Assembly: GCF_037975245.1 (NCBI RefSeq)
Contig: NC_092562.1
Location: forward strand, 15,868,521 to 15,932,520
Source: Apostichopus japonicus
Lineage: Eukaryota; Echinodermata; Holothuroidea; Aspidochirotida; Stichopodidae
Direction: 5' to 3'
DNA: 64,000 nucleotides
Positions 50,481-63,435 of the stretch are shown here, piece after piece. Numbering within the stretch: the first letter of the stretch is position 1; the number at the start of each line of letters is the position of its first letter. The position numbers and the translations under genes are program-made. The notes beneath the pieces are model-generated. The model did not search any database and was not told the DNA's origin. It worked only from the letters and a program-made list of their open reading frames with translations.

Positions 50481-50716
50481 TATGTATATATTTACTACAT
50501 GTATATATTTACTATATATATATATATATGTATATATACCATATTATTGTAGGAATAAAGATGATGAAAAGTTAAGTCTATTTATACTTCCACATTGATA
50601 CAGTCATATATCCGTGAGTGCGTTTGTCTGTGACTGTGTGTGTGCGTGCGTGCATGTACGCCGTGTCAGATAACATTTCTAATAGCACCCCTGAAATGTT
50701 ACATTATTTTTTGCAG
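50481..50716. repeat. TATATTTACTATA-type repeat and TG-rich run
   Basis: TATTTACTATATATAT-like units continue from the LINE tail to about 50535 and mirror those before the LINE at 50035-50077. A TGTGTGTGCGTGCGTGC run follows at 50635-50655. Confidence 0.7.
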
Positions 50717-50891
50717 TTGGTTGCTTCTTCTCAGACCAGATGATCGCTTGGAACCTTTTCACCTAATTACGTCCTTATTAGATCATATCTACTGTATATA
50801 CCCTCCGGGGTCTGTTCTGAGAAGATCGTTGTATAATTCTAACAGTTGGTTGCTTCAATCTGGACACGTTTTTCGTGAAACTTCCCTTTAA
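50717..50891 (+). CDS. candidate terminal exon, unidentified
   Basis: An acceptor-like ACATTATTTTTTGCAG precedes an open frame WLLLLRPDDRLEPFHLITSL that continues for 57 codons to a TAA at 50889-50891 and ends HVFRETSL. The acceptor is good and the codons are not low-complexity, but no family is recognised. SWLL and a GTTGGTTGCTTC block occur twice, so an old repeat is the alternative. Confidence 0.25.
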
Positions 50892-51664
50892 CCATCTAAA
50901 GTACTATTTAGGGTATAGCGACGCTGCTTCATCGTCACCTCAAGGAGGATGTGAGGAACTTTGAGAGTTGCTCGAAGGCTAGTAGAGGACAAAAATAATC
51001 TCAAATGCTGGATGGAAATCACTTGAATCTACCAATCAGGACTCATCCTTTCCCTCCACCTCCCCCCCTCCCCCATGACAAACTTTACAAGCTTTCCAGC
51101 TTCCTGTATTACCAAAATGTTTTAAGCTACTTTCTGTATTCAATCGATATTGCTGACATTTTCACCTTCATAATCGATAAATCAATATATTCAAAATAAA
51201 AATGTAATTCATCACATTCATAATATCCTTGTCAAGATTATTGTTTCCATTCGATTTTAAATAAATACACCTCTCCAAGAAAACACTGAATTTTTCATAC
51301 TAGTGTTTATCATAGACTGCATGAAAGGAATTCTCATCGTTTTCCCAATTTCCTTCATGTTGTTCAATTGAACTTGAATAAATAAGCTGACAAACTATAT
51401 TGTTACCAGAAATCAATCATGCATAAGTACCAAATTTTACCAAGAAATCAACACAAGAAAGATGTTGGTGTTACCAACTTTCGTAATTATTTATTTGTTT
51501 GCCACAAAAGTACAAAGTGGAGGAAGTCTTCCATAAAGTTTACAAGCTTAACAATGTGGAAGACTCCCTGAAGAAAAGAAAAGAAAAGAAAAGAAAAAAC
51601 AAAATATATATATCTGTGTATAAATATAAATACAAATTAAATGTTCAATATATATATATAGTAA
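50892..51664. other. non-coding stretch
   Basis: C/T-rich tract at 51050-51075 and an AAAAG run at 51570-51600. No gene supported. Confidence 0.45.
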
Positions 51665-51856
51665 TTACATACAGGAATAATTTAGTTTTAAACAGTAACT
51701 AGCTATTATTTCCTTACAAAACCACTTCTTAAAGGATGTGACTGACTTTTTACTCTTTAAATCGTTCATAAGAAGATTCCATGTATTTGGCAAACATGTG
51801 ACTGCACCAGGGTTGCCAGTTTTACTGTGACTAATACAGGCAAATCTTTTATACAT
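51665..51856 (-). pseudogene. LINE RT C-terminal fragment
   Basis: The minus-strand frame reads LPNTWNLLMNDLKSKKSVTS followed by FKKWFCKEIIASY. The pattern W-N-x-L-x-x-D-L...S..S..FK.W closely resembles the C-terminal tail of LINE-type reverse transcriptase proteins (compare LWNKLPDHIR...STFKSLL at 50290). Only the tail is present, and it does not match the two CR1/L2 copies in detail, so a different LINE clade is likely. Confidence 0.5.
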
Positions 51857-53677
51857 GCATCAATGTTCTTTGCAGGAATTTAACAATTTTCAGCGACTGT
51901 TTCTCTTAAATTGATGGACTTTAAAGAGAGATCCAAGGTGATGTTTGGATGGGTCATTCATGGTCCTCCAGCCAATGATTTTTTTTTTTTCAAATGCCAA
52001 ATTATTTATCTTGGACATTTAAAACACTAAACTGACAACCCTGGAATGCACAAGGGACGGTCATAGAATCTCTGGATGTCCTTTTCACTTAAAATTCATT
52101 AAAATCTCAAACATATTGTCATATGAAGCTTTATGGTCAAGTACTGTAGACTTCACCCTGACCAAAAAACATCATTCACAGACATATCGTAATTTTCCTA
52201 ACAGTTTATACTTTAGGCACAGGTGAACAAATTTCAGCGGGTCCATAAAATTTATTTTGATATGTTTCCCTAAAGAATCAAAGAAGGACTTTTACAGGCC
52301 TCAGAATCCTTGAAGCATCAACTCAATACTTCTAATCCATGGATACTTCCAAGGTTTATAAATTTACTGTCTGTTTTAAAAAATAACATGCAACAATTTA
52401 TGCTTTTGCTGGTGGTCTGATTTGTCTGCCTGGTGACCTCTGATGGCTGCTATATTTTAATTCTGCAATACTCACCTTGTTTCTATTATTTAAGTTCAAT
52501 TTATAGTTAGTCAAGTTTCCATTACTATTTAGCCACATAGACAAAATTAAAGTAGCACATGAAAAATAGGCCAACAACCCTTACATAACAGATTTTCCTA
52601 TGTAGGTATATAGCTTGATTTGCATATAAGAATCTGGCCAGACTTATTCTCATATACATCATTACTATCATTTGATAACAACCTCCCTCCCCTCCCATCC
52701 TCCCGCCCCCCTCCCCGACCACAACTACCTCAGTTGAATATTGTTGAACGATCATTCAAGATTCACAAAATACTGAAATTATACCTAATTAGTGGCTTTC
52801 AATCCTATCAGTACAAATTATTTTCAGCAATAATTAATTGAATCACCGCACATGATCATATCTACTGTATGCCTATTAAATTATGATTGTATGAGCTGAC
52901 CTGCGGATGCTGTAAATTAACGTGGAGACTCTCCCAATCAGAACTGTTTCAACCTAACATAATCACATCAGAGCTGCAGTTTATCATATTACAACCCTCA
53001 TAAAGTATTAAAATACCATTTCAAACCATACGGATGGAAAGAAGTGGTGAAGGTGTGGGGGGGGGGGTAGTGCTCTCTGATCTATGTAATCATCATAACT
53101 CCTCTTTGCTGCAGTATCAATGCTATTCTAAATACTGTAAAGTTGAGCTCAATAATTACACCAGGTCAGCAAGTTATCTACAGGATAAATCTGTGTACAA
53201 ACCTAACTCAGTGTACTACAATCCTTACCCCAAATCTAGATACTGCATGAGCTCCAACTGATCATGTTTGCTTTTATCTTCTAGGTCAGGGTAGTACTAA
53301 GTTACCATAATTACACACAAAGTAGACAAAATATAAATTCAAAATAAACTCTTATCAATACTACAAAGTTGTACACAATGGGCCAGCTGATAATCAGCCC
53401 CTTCACAATAACACTGTGCTTGAGTTTGTCAATAAACAACAATAGGCTCAATTTTTTTTTTTTTTTTTGTGCAATTGTGAAATTCTACAAATAGCTTGAT
53501 TGGGATCAAAGATGAACAGGGTGGGTGCTTTATTAATCAAGAGGTATATACAGTACAAAAGAACAAAATCACTTTAACTCTCATCTTCATATTCTAAAAG
53601 TGATTAGAGTAGTGGCTTTGGTCAACAACATCTGGACTAATTAAGCCTAATTAAGCAATAGAGTATTATACCATTTT
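51857..53677. other. non-coding stretch with one G tract
   Basis: C-rich tract at 52680-52720 and an 11-base G run at 53057-53067, followed by a poly-T of about 18 bases at 53452-53469. No exon-like segment. Confidence 0.45.
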
Positions 53678-53720
53678 AGCCTCTGAAGAAGATCCTGCTA
53701 GGATCGAAACGTCAGGCCAA
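53678..53720 (+). ncRNA. hammerhead-ribozyme-like motif (Penelope type)
   Basis: Core 1 is CTGAAGA at 53683-53689. Helix II is GATCC (53691-53695) with GGATC (53701-53705). Core 2 is GAAA at 53706-53709, then C-GTC to 53713. Helix I is GCCT (53679-53682) with AGGC (53714-53717). One extra A lies between core 1 and helix II. The layout, with almost no helix III, matches hammerhead motifs described in Penelope-like element terminal repeats. No RT coding sequence is adjacent, so it would be a solo pseudo-LTR remnant. Confidence 0.5.
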
Positions 53721-56700
53721 CTTTCTTTTACATATACTTAAACTTATATACCTATATATATCTTGGATTGTTCTTCTATAATATTATTTATAATTAAGAC
53801 TTGGTCAGGCTAATGGACTGAATAGTATTAAATGAAAGTTTGGTTTCTATGATAATTTACCACAATCAGTGCAAACATTTGCATTTTTTTTTTAATTGCA
53901 AGTTTTGGACATGTCATTAAAATTAATTATATATCTCCCTGTCTATAGTTGAGCTGAATCCTTAAAATATTGCTTAGAACCATGGATACCAAACAGTTCT
54001 CATTTCCTATTTCATTCCTCAATTTGTCTCGCACAGATATTCCAACACACCGGCTTCCGTGTTCAGTATGAAACCTGTTTATACGAAACCTGAAGACTGA
54101 CAGCCTATAATTTGGAATTGAAATTTGGAAATATATTGCTGAGTTGACATGAAACCCATGTATAATTTGATATCGTTAAACGCCATGCACAATACTGTTA
54201 ATACTATCACCTGACATATGTAACCATGTTACACTATTTAAAGACAATGTCATAAAGTTGATAAACCATCCCTCCCACTGCATCTTGGGGACAATCTGAC
54301 TAATAAGATTTATACCACTAACAATAAGACTATTTCAAAGAGGCAGGGGGGGGGGAGACGTTTTCTCTTCCCTGATTCCTCTCCCAAGTTTATGAAAAGC
54401 AATCAATCTGTGTGTATTTGTATTGAAATTTGCTCTACATAATGGAATGAGTTTCTAAAAGCAACCAAACAAATGAGATACCGCTGTAGCTTTCTGGTTT
54501 TTAAAGTCAACATCAATGGGTCATTTACTGATGACAAATGAGATTCATCTCCCTTGTAATTATTTCTGCAAACATAATAAAGAGACAGCCTCTTGGGAGG
54601 AAAGAGAATGTTAACATAGTAATGATAGAGCTCCGTATAAACTTTAAAGAAGTATAAACTTTATATCGGCGGAAGCTAGCACTGAAAGACAACTATTGTG
54701 CCACTACTTGATGCCTTGAAAGTTGAAGGCTCATCTCATTAAGATATATCATTCAGTTGATGTCGTCACCATGTTCACTATAAAGCTGGCTATATGAAAA
54801 CAGTCATTTTTGCTCATCAGTTGAGCTGTGTGCCGGGGAGGGGGAGGGGGGGCAGTTGCAAGACTACAATATGGGTCTTGACGACTATTGAAGAATAGGT
54901 CACAAAGTTTGAGTTGAGTCAGTTGGGTAGTGTGCAGATAACTTCAAAGACTCAAGTTAGCAACAACTTTCTGCATGGTTAATGTCATGTTATCAGTTGT
55001 ACATTCATTCCGGTGAAACTCTTATCAATAAACTGACATGAAATATGCTGATCTTTTTCCAACAATTCTTTATCCTAACCCATATATAATGCGGGCTAAA
55101 CGAATAGTCGATACGACTCGAATCTAAAACCCCAAAATGAACTGGTTTGAGTACTAATTACCTGTCTCCTTAACTGATGCACACCGATCTACCAACAGTA
55201 TATGACTACAAACTGGTGACATGCTTGCACTGCTCTCCTAATGACCCTCTAGCTATGAGGTCACTCCCCCTCTCCCTTCTGTATCCACCCATTTCTGTAG
55301 TCCTACAGCATGGTTTTGACCCACCCCCCCCTCCCCGTCAATCCCCTTTTATACATCTGGAAGTTTTTGGTGCAAGGAAATAGCTCCACTTCATATCCCA
55401 GCCAATCATACGCCAGCTAAACGAATAGTCAAGATGAGTTGATTCTGCCTACAGTAGACAGAAATTACTCCTGAAAATATCACAATCACCTTTACAAACC
55501 ACAATCACACTGCTCCTCATGAAATTATTCACTGTTACAATGTACGTGATAATAAATGTAAGTCTGCATTCAACAAGGAACGATTGCTCGACACAATTAG
55601 ACGCACATTAACGAAGGAACGAAAATGTCAAGAGAAATCATTACAGCCTTGCAACCTTGACGACTAAAATTTAATTCACATCTTTCCAGCTAGGAAATAC
55701 AACGTGCTATATTGCTCCATTTTTTTATATATGTTTTTTTATATTTTTTTTTATGGCTTCTTTTGCAAGATATGGTGAACTGATGGATTCTGGATGGAAA
55801 TAGACATGGAGAATGATTGTGAGAGATGAAGAAAGGTAATAATCTGGCTTTTTAATTGCATCAACAGAAAACACAAAATTTCTTGAAACATGCCAGTTAA
55901 AGTATATACTACCACGTACAGTAGCAGTTCATTTCCGAGCGTAGTAAAAATCCAGATTATCTATATCACTGTATGTGTCTTGCAACACAAACAAGCAGTA
56001 TACATTACGCCTAACTTCCAATTGTCTGAAATTTATTCCCGAAACATGACAATTTTGTTAAGGCTTCTAAATGTGTTATATACATTAATAGGGAAAGGTT
56101 GAAGTAATTATCTGACAAATCAATATCTCAATCAATGCTGTATACATCAAATGCTAATTTTAAGTAAAAAAAGATTTCAAGCATGTCATATGTTTTGTGG
56201 TTGCTGTTGTTTTTCCTTTTTTTACTTATTTATTTTTGCTTTCGTCTTTTGTATTAATGAAACATTTTTGACACATTTTAACCTGCTCAAAGTTTACTGG
56301 ATACAAAGTACTTTTATATCCCTTTACTGTTTCCTTGACTTATCTCGCCTGAGAAGGCAAAGGAAAGTGCTTAATTTTCTGTGGTTTTGTTTTAAAATTA
56401 CTACGCTTGTTGAACTTAATTCCAAACAGGGAATTCATTCCTCAAATGTATCCATTTTCTGTTAACTAAAGAACCTGAAAAGGTAGGAAGAAAAGGAGAG
56501 GGTGAAAAAAAATAATAATAAGTGGGTGAAATAAACATGAAAGCTTCTCTCAAAAAATTTTCAGTTCACTGAAGATGTTACCATAATTGTAATGACATCC
56601 CAATCAGAAGAAGCCATCATTACTATAATACTGTTGGAAGGGTTCACGTTTAACAAAGAAGAAACGTTTCGTTTTTCAAAACAGAAAAGAAAATACCAGC

Positions 56701-58902
56701 AGCTCAGAATCTCCGTAACTCTTAGTTTCTGGAGGAGTTTAGTTAAAGAAATAATCCCCTGGATAACAGCACAAAACATTTTGCTTTTCTTTGTATATTC
56801 TGCATAGCAGTGTGAAGAAAAGAGGGGACTGGCTTTGAATGGAAGAATTACAAAATTGATGGGTATTTACAGAAATCAGTTGTGCACGATGACACACCTA
56901 CTGAAGGCATCCATACTACCCAATGGTCACAAAAGGTAGTCTCCTTGTGTGTGGCTTACAGTTCAAAATAGACATATCTGAATGCAAGAAATAGGGTTGT
57001 CCTCAACTTAAAATATACTTTGCTAATTGTGATGCATGCACCCACATTTCTGAAAATATCAAATAGAAGCATAATTTTCAATATTCCACTGATGGAACTT
57101 TTTGCATGATATGGGATCAGTCTGAGTAAAGTAAAGTGAGTAAAGTCGTCATGAGTAAAGTCCTCATTTTCCTGACGTTACTTTACATTTTTGTTTATTC
57201 ACTTTCATAACTGATGGGCCACTCTAAAAACTTGCAGAGTGAACTTATTCGAGTATTTCAAATAGATTTCAAAAGTAATTTTTATATAAATAGGTGACAA
57301 AAATAGTCTTTATAATCACATGTTGAAAGCTTCAAAAGGTATGATACTGTACATATAAGATAAGAAACAAATTAGTGTTTCCATATATTAGCTCCAGCAT
57401 TCATACATTTGGATGTCTAAGAAGTGTTTGTAGGTCTAGAATTGACCCATTCGATAAATCAATCTTGTGAATGTACACCCCCGTCTATTCTGATGATAAT
57501 TAATAACATTGGAGACAACGTATATTCTCCTATATTAACTCTGCAATTGATCACAATGCTATATTGCATTCCAAAAGGGCCCGGCCGTACTTACTTAATA
57601 CCAAAAAAACAATTTCTTTAATTAATTAATTTCTTTTCTTTTTCTAATCTCTATACTCGCAAGAGACCTACCAATGAGATGTTCGACGAAAGAAGCACTT
57701 GATGAAAATTGACGGTAATTAAAATAACGGACTTCCACCGATTGAACTTTTGTTTGCATTCTTATGTAAACATCAGAAAGCTAGCGGAATTTTAATCAAA
57801 TTCTACTGTATCAAGGATCTTCTTGGTCAATTCTCTGTAGGCCAAGGTTTAAGATTGCCAGTCATTTGGGAATTACAGGCATATATACAGAACTGCCGGG
57901 GGGGGGAGGGGTGGGGGTGGGCATGGGAGGTCATCTGACTGGTTCTAGCGTCTGTAAAATGTTACCCAAAATGACCAAAAATTGCCAAACAGATGCAACG
58001 ATGCATAATAATACTTTTTTTCACATAAAAATCTTACTTTTCTTTTCATAACTTTTGATACACATACTTTACAAATCTCAAACTTGTTAAATATGCAAAT
58101 TTAAAACTATTCCTATGTAGAGACAGAATTTAGAGATATTCAAAATTCAGGAATAAAAAAAAAACCTTACTATAATGGCAGTGAATATCTTCAAAATAAA
58201 TTGAAACTGAAGGTATAATTATCATATAGGTCACATATTGGACTACATTTAACAACAAACCGCATTCACTTCAATTTTTTTTTTTTTTGGCAAATAATGA
58301 TATCTAACCTAGTTTCTGAAAGTCCTTTCAAATGAAAAGGAGAAGATGCCCTTAGGCTTATAGGCTAAGAATTCTTATGTTTAACAGTGTCTAATGAAAA
58401 GTACAAACACTGGAGCACATGCAGTATCTCTCACAGGGAAATAATTTATCTGGTATCGCATCACAAAATGCTATGCATCATGGGCAAATTACTGTACAAG
58501 TTCAAAGATGTACCCCATTTTTTTTTTTTTTTTTTTTTTTTACACTGGTACCATATCATATTATTGTTGTAATGTGATACCTCTCATCATCTTTACATTG
58601 ATTTGTAGTACAGTTTACTGAACTGCACATGAGTACAACCAGCAATAAACTGTCCCTCTGTTCCTGTATGTATTCAAACTGTCCCTCTGTATGTATTCAA
58701 GTATATACAACAACAAGTACATATAGCAAGGGTAGAACATTTTCCATTGGTTCCTTTACTACTAATTAGCGAATCATGTCCAAAGTATAAGAGTACTACT
58801 AATTCACAAGGGTGGCGAGTAAAATGAGTACAAAATAAACTACAATTCATTCATACTTAGTAAAGATTCCTAAATCCTATTGGTCCATTCAGGTCAGCTG
58901 AC
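53721..58902. other. non-coding stretch, several small repeats
   Basis: Holds G runs at about 54346-54355 and 57898-57906, and a poly-T of more than 20 bases near 58519-58541. A diverged direct repeat with the core GCTAAACGAATAGTC occurs at 55094 and 55417, and CTGTCCCTCTGT is duplicated at 58650-58690. A minus-strand GGAGACAGGTAAT copy of the dispersed core is at about 55161-55173. No ORF was identifiable. Confidence 0.45.
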
Positions 58903-58930
58903 CGTGGTTAATCCTGTGAGTAACGCACGG
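58903..58930 (+). repeat. solo arm related to the adjacent foldback element
   Basis: GGTTAATCCTGTGAGTAACG repeats the right arm of the palindrome at 59153-59199 in the same orientation and is flanked by ACCGTG and CACGGT, which can pair. Confidence 0.7.
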
Positions 58931-59033
58931 TAAAATTACGGGGCATCACTTTAATAAATCTTTGGTTATATGTAACCAAAAATGTTTTGTTTTATGATTT
59001 TTCCCCCACACAAATGGTAGTGTATGAATGAAC

Positions 59034-59199
59034 GGGGTTAATCAACGGTCTAGCGTGTGTTACTCACATGATTAATGCACTCCGGGTGTTAATGCTATCG
59101 CTGGATGCACTCGGGCTCCGCCCTCGTGCATCGCTTGCATTATCCCCCAATCGTGCATTAATCCTGTGAGTAACGCACGCTAGACCGTTGATTAACCCC
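59034..59199. repeat. 166-bp nested palindrome (foldback element)
   Basis: Arms of 47 bp at 59034-59080 and 59153-59199 begin GGGGTTAATCAACGGTCTAG in inverted orientation and differ at only two positions. Inside is a second, smaller palindrome: GATGCACTCGGGC, three bases, then GCCCTCGTGCATC. No ORF and no clear target-site duplication. The structure fits a tiny foldback or MITE-type mobile element. Confidence 0.88.
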
Positions 59200-60986
59200 T
59201 TAGTCATTTATGTCTTAGCCATGTCTTAGCCTATCTGTATAGGCAAAGACATAGTCCAAAAAAGACAAATTCCAAAAGTGTTAACATTTTCTCTCTGTAA
59301 CACTCAAAACAAACAAATTATCTACAAGGAAGAAAGGAATCGTGATAAACAAAATGAGATATAGAGCTAACACTTTGGGGAAATACCATGCTGAATTATT
59401 GATGCATTCTCGTGACGAAGATGCTCATTCATGTTGACGGGTTCCAATCAATATTATTTCAACATGATTGCATGCATACTACTCAGTAGACTATATATAT
59501 GCCCTGATTGAGAGATTACCTGTGAACTCCTGACATGAAAAACAGAACTTTACAGAGGAGTTTTGGGTTTCTAAATTATCCAAAACACATCAAAAGTGGA
59601 AAATCTCTTCTTAAGTCCATAAATTTATCTCATCTAAAAACATGAATCCGATCATGGCACAAAAATCATGTAAACCATCTATAAATTATAACTTAAAAAG
59701 TTTCATATTTACTCAAAATATTAATCCAAAGTCTTCAGTCTTCACAAAACTTTCCAGAAAAACAATTACAGGTCCGCAGGACAAAAATTTCCAAATAATT
59801 TAAGATCAATATAAAATATTGCTTAGGACTCTGCTTTGCATGGATCAAGGCAATTAAACTGCAGTATTACAACCTCAGATGAAATGAACCTTTGTTAAAC
59901 CCGAGCCGATTATTATAATAGAATCATTTCCTGTTGTGCTGCCTTGTGACTAGTCTTCTACACCGGACGAGGAATATCCAGTTCTAAGAATAAAAACTTT
60001 CCCCTTCTTTTCATCCTTCGCGTAAACTAGCTATTAAGAAACATATCTAGTGATGAATTAAGGACGATTAGACAATGTTTTACTTCATAAGAAGGTAATT
60101 AATTGAAGCTTAAACTCTCCTGAAATTTATTAATTTACTTTTTTATTTATTACATATCACACAATTAATCTACATATCAACTTGATCTGGACAATATATA
60201 CTTCCAAATCGATGCACAATTAAAAACTATTTTTGATCGGAGCATCTAATATTTTAGCAATCGGGGGATGTACCGAATTTAATCAGCAATCGTACATAAG
60301 GGTTATAACATTAATTTTCATGGATGTAATCAATTAGGTTTAATGAAAATTAACTTGGCATCTCCTTCAAGGACCAATTCATACCGGACTAAAGCCTTAA
60401 CGAAGGCGAGTCTATTAGCGAAAGGAAAGAAAATAGCAACAGGGAACACTTGGATATATATAAAGGTCGGCAGCACTGTGTCCTTTTCCAACGGAAGAGT
60501 ACAATCACAAACTTTGAACTCCTTTTCCTGCTCTGATAAGTGGAAGACAAGAGCAAAGCAAAATTATTTCATTTCTATTAATAATTATTGTTTTTCTGCA
60601 TAAAATTTACAAAGTACACATCAAAAGTCAGAACTCCTGAGACTTAAAACTTTTAAAGATACTGTGAAATATGATGCAAAACGCTGCTATGTCTGACGCC
60701 TAGACTATCTACTTGAGTGAATGACACATAGGCGGTTTCATTTTAGATCTACAAACCTGAGATTTCCTAAAATACTTTCTTTTCTTTTCTCCTTTTTAAA
60801 TCTTTGGGAAGGAAGGGAAAGGAAAGGAAAGGAAGGGGGAAGAGAAAATATAATATAATATATATAATTATTTTTTGTTGAACTGTTGGTTTTAAATAGT
60901 CGAAATCTCACAAAGGCAACAGTTGTTTTCATTTCTCTGTCTTCAATCTGATACAGTGCTAACATGTTACCAGTTAATAGGTTAGG
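59200..60986. other. non-coding stretch, nothing firm
   Basis: TATATATAAAGG at about 60455 could be a TATA box, but no gene follows. A GGAAAGGAAAGG run is at 60810-60835. The 86-codon frame at 60343-60603 is basic and Ser/Thr-rich with no family match. Confidence 0.4.
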
Positions 60987-61040
60987 TAGGTAGATGGGAA
61001 GATGCAACAGTAGTGAAGAGACAGGTAAGAGAGGTAACAT
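60987..61040 (+). repeat. copy of the dispersed GAGACAGGTAAGAGAGG-core repeat
   Basis: GTAGGTAGATGGGAAGATGC followed by GAGACAGGTAAGAGAGGTAA, in the same order as the copies at 30715 and 63822. Confidence 0.7.
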
Positions 61041-63435
61041 TTGGGGTTTTCAATGTGGAATAGCACTGAAAGTTCACCAAATTCATGTTTAAAAAAAAAG
61101 GTTACCTAAGTCTGGACTTTTTCCTGTACGTAGGTTTATTTTATTTTTTATATATATATTTTTTATTATTGTCATCTTTAATGAGGGTAGTCCTGCTCAG
61201 TGAAGAAGTGCTGCTTTCCAGAGGAGCCCTTAAGCACTACACACTTAATGAATGATCAGTGTGTTTATATACATATAGTACTAGACAAAGATGGTTATAC
61301 CAAATGGTATTAGTCATCAAAACACACCATGACCATGACTCCTAATGGTCTGGACTATCGTACTTGCCTTGAGGCAAAAAATACTTCAGAGAGCAACTAC
61401 AAAAAGTACTACTGGTTAAACTGAGCCTCAAAATGTGTATATATATCCCTATCCATCCAACCTGTGCATTCACTTAAACAGTTGACCCAGTGCTACAGTC
61501 TTTCTGTGACTCACATGTCTGTAAGTTCCAAAGTTAATTATACCATTTATTAATCCCTTAATGGGATTTCCAAATGCAAACGGAATTAAAGAGACAGCAA
61601 ACCCCATCCTACATCTTGGGCTTATAATGGATACTTTTGTGATGACACTGATGACCAATTCCTCCAGTTTTATCTACATTGGATACTTGCTACAGTTGTG
61701 ACTTTTAAGTCATGGGAGTGTGGGAGTGGGGGGGTTGGGGGGAGGGTACGGAAGTTGATGTGTGATGTCACTAAAGTTGAGTTACCATCCTTTGTTTTTC
61801 TTTTCATATTTTCAAGGTGAATGAACAAAGTGTTGCCACTGAAACCAAAAAACTTACTAGAGCATGTTAGGAAATTCAAATATTTTAGCACTTATTATAG
61901 AAATAAAAACATTTTGCTGTGTACATTAAACATTAACAAATCAACCATATATAGTGCAAACTTCCACGATGACTCATATTGAGAATTCAACGGTCAAGTA
62001 TTCAGTCTTGTATGTGATAGAAATGTTACAGTGTTATCTCCAAGATTCTAAGATGGAAGAATGAGTAACTGGTGGAGTTAAATTCTTCAATATATCCATT
62101 GCCCCCTGTAGATGTGTACTAGTGCAAGATGGTGGCAGTTTTATTGTTATTGCTTCAATCCAATAGATTGAAGAAGCAATTTATAATTCAGGCCACTTGA
62201 CCTATAGTCTGTAGGGAGATATAGCCTTTATGGACGGGCTATCAATATTAGGAAGAAAACAGCAGCAAGAAGGGGCATAGACAGAAGAGGTAAACACTTA
62301 GTTTTAGCTATAACACACAACAAGTTTTAATGATAGGCCGCATAAAACTATATATGCATCTCCAGGGTATATGCCAAACATCACTAAAAATATGCATTAT
62401 ACTTCCTATTACATGTGTGCACTATATATTACTATTAGCTACGTAGGATACGTTTCAATTCACACAGAGAAGTTTACATGAATGATAGATCCTGAAAGAG
62501 GTAGGCAGGGGGGCCTTAGAGAGGGTCAATGGGGGTGGGGGGATGGGTGCAGTGCATAAATGTTACCAGTACTTGGACTAGGGTAGATTAGAGTGCATAT
62601 TTGTTAGGGACAGAAATGAAGTCAATACAATAAATTTGTCTCAAATTTTTCATATGCCTGAACATAATAGAAGCTATAGTATTTTGTATTCGTTACTGTG
62701 CATACATTATGGTACAGCATAGCTACCTGCATCTCTGTTCAACTCTCCACCGCACTTTTCATTTATCTAAGCTGGTAATTAACTTTTTCATCCTGTCTCC
62801 TGTCCAATGTTATTTTACGGTGACAGAGTATTTGCCAACTGAACAAGCACATGTAATTAATAATGGAGTAATCATTTCAGAGAGTAGCCAGGTAATTAAC
62901 AGGGATCTTAATTTGTAGTAAAAAAGCTCACACACTTGAAGCGTCATCTGAACTTTATTTGCATTGACGTCTGTTCTACACTCTAGTCTAGCTCAGATCT
63001 CTGGCTTGCTCTGTCCCAGTTTCGGGGAAAGTATATGTAAAGGGGAACCATGTAAATTTGTCATTTTTGTTACAAATTATCGACGATACTGTGAAAAAGG
63101 TTGTAAAAATCCCATAATTTATTCCAGCTGTCGATCATCCACTGGTAATATATTACTTATCTGCACAATACTAATACAATTACCATAAACATAACATGGG
63201 ACTAAAATGATAATTAAATGAGGCTGTCGTGTTTCGCTTGATAGAAACTTGTAAGTTTGGATGAGAAAGGATGTGATGTTTTGCTCTGATTGACGTCATG
63301 TGCGTAAGATCATTCACCCATCTTAACAGGTCATGTGCCTTCGTTAAGACAGTGCAGGAAAGTGCGGGGAAGAAAGTCAAAAGAGGGGAAGCAGGGGAGA
63401 AGCTCCGGCTAAAATATTACCCATTTTGCTAGGGT
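61041..63435. other. non-coding stretch
   Basis: G-rich tracts at 61720-61745 and 62500-62545. A hairpin, ATTGCTTCAATC with GATTGAAGAAGCAAT, is at about 62149-62178. A weak dispersed-repeat relative lies near 62570-62625. No gene supported. Confidence 0.45.

Noticed and set aside
60343-60603. 86-codon plus-strand ORF with an ATG start
   Set aside because: No homology pattern, no domain and no splice context; composition fits a chance frame.
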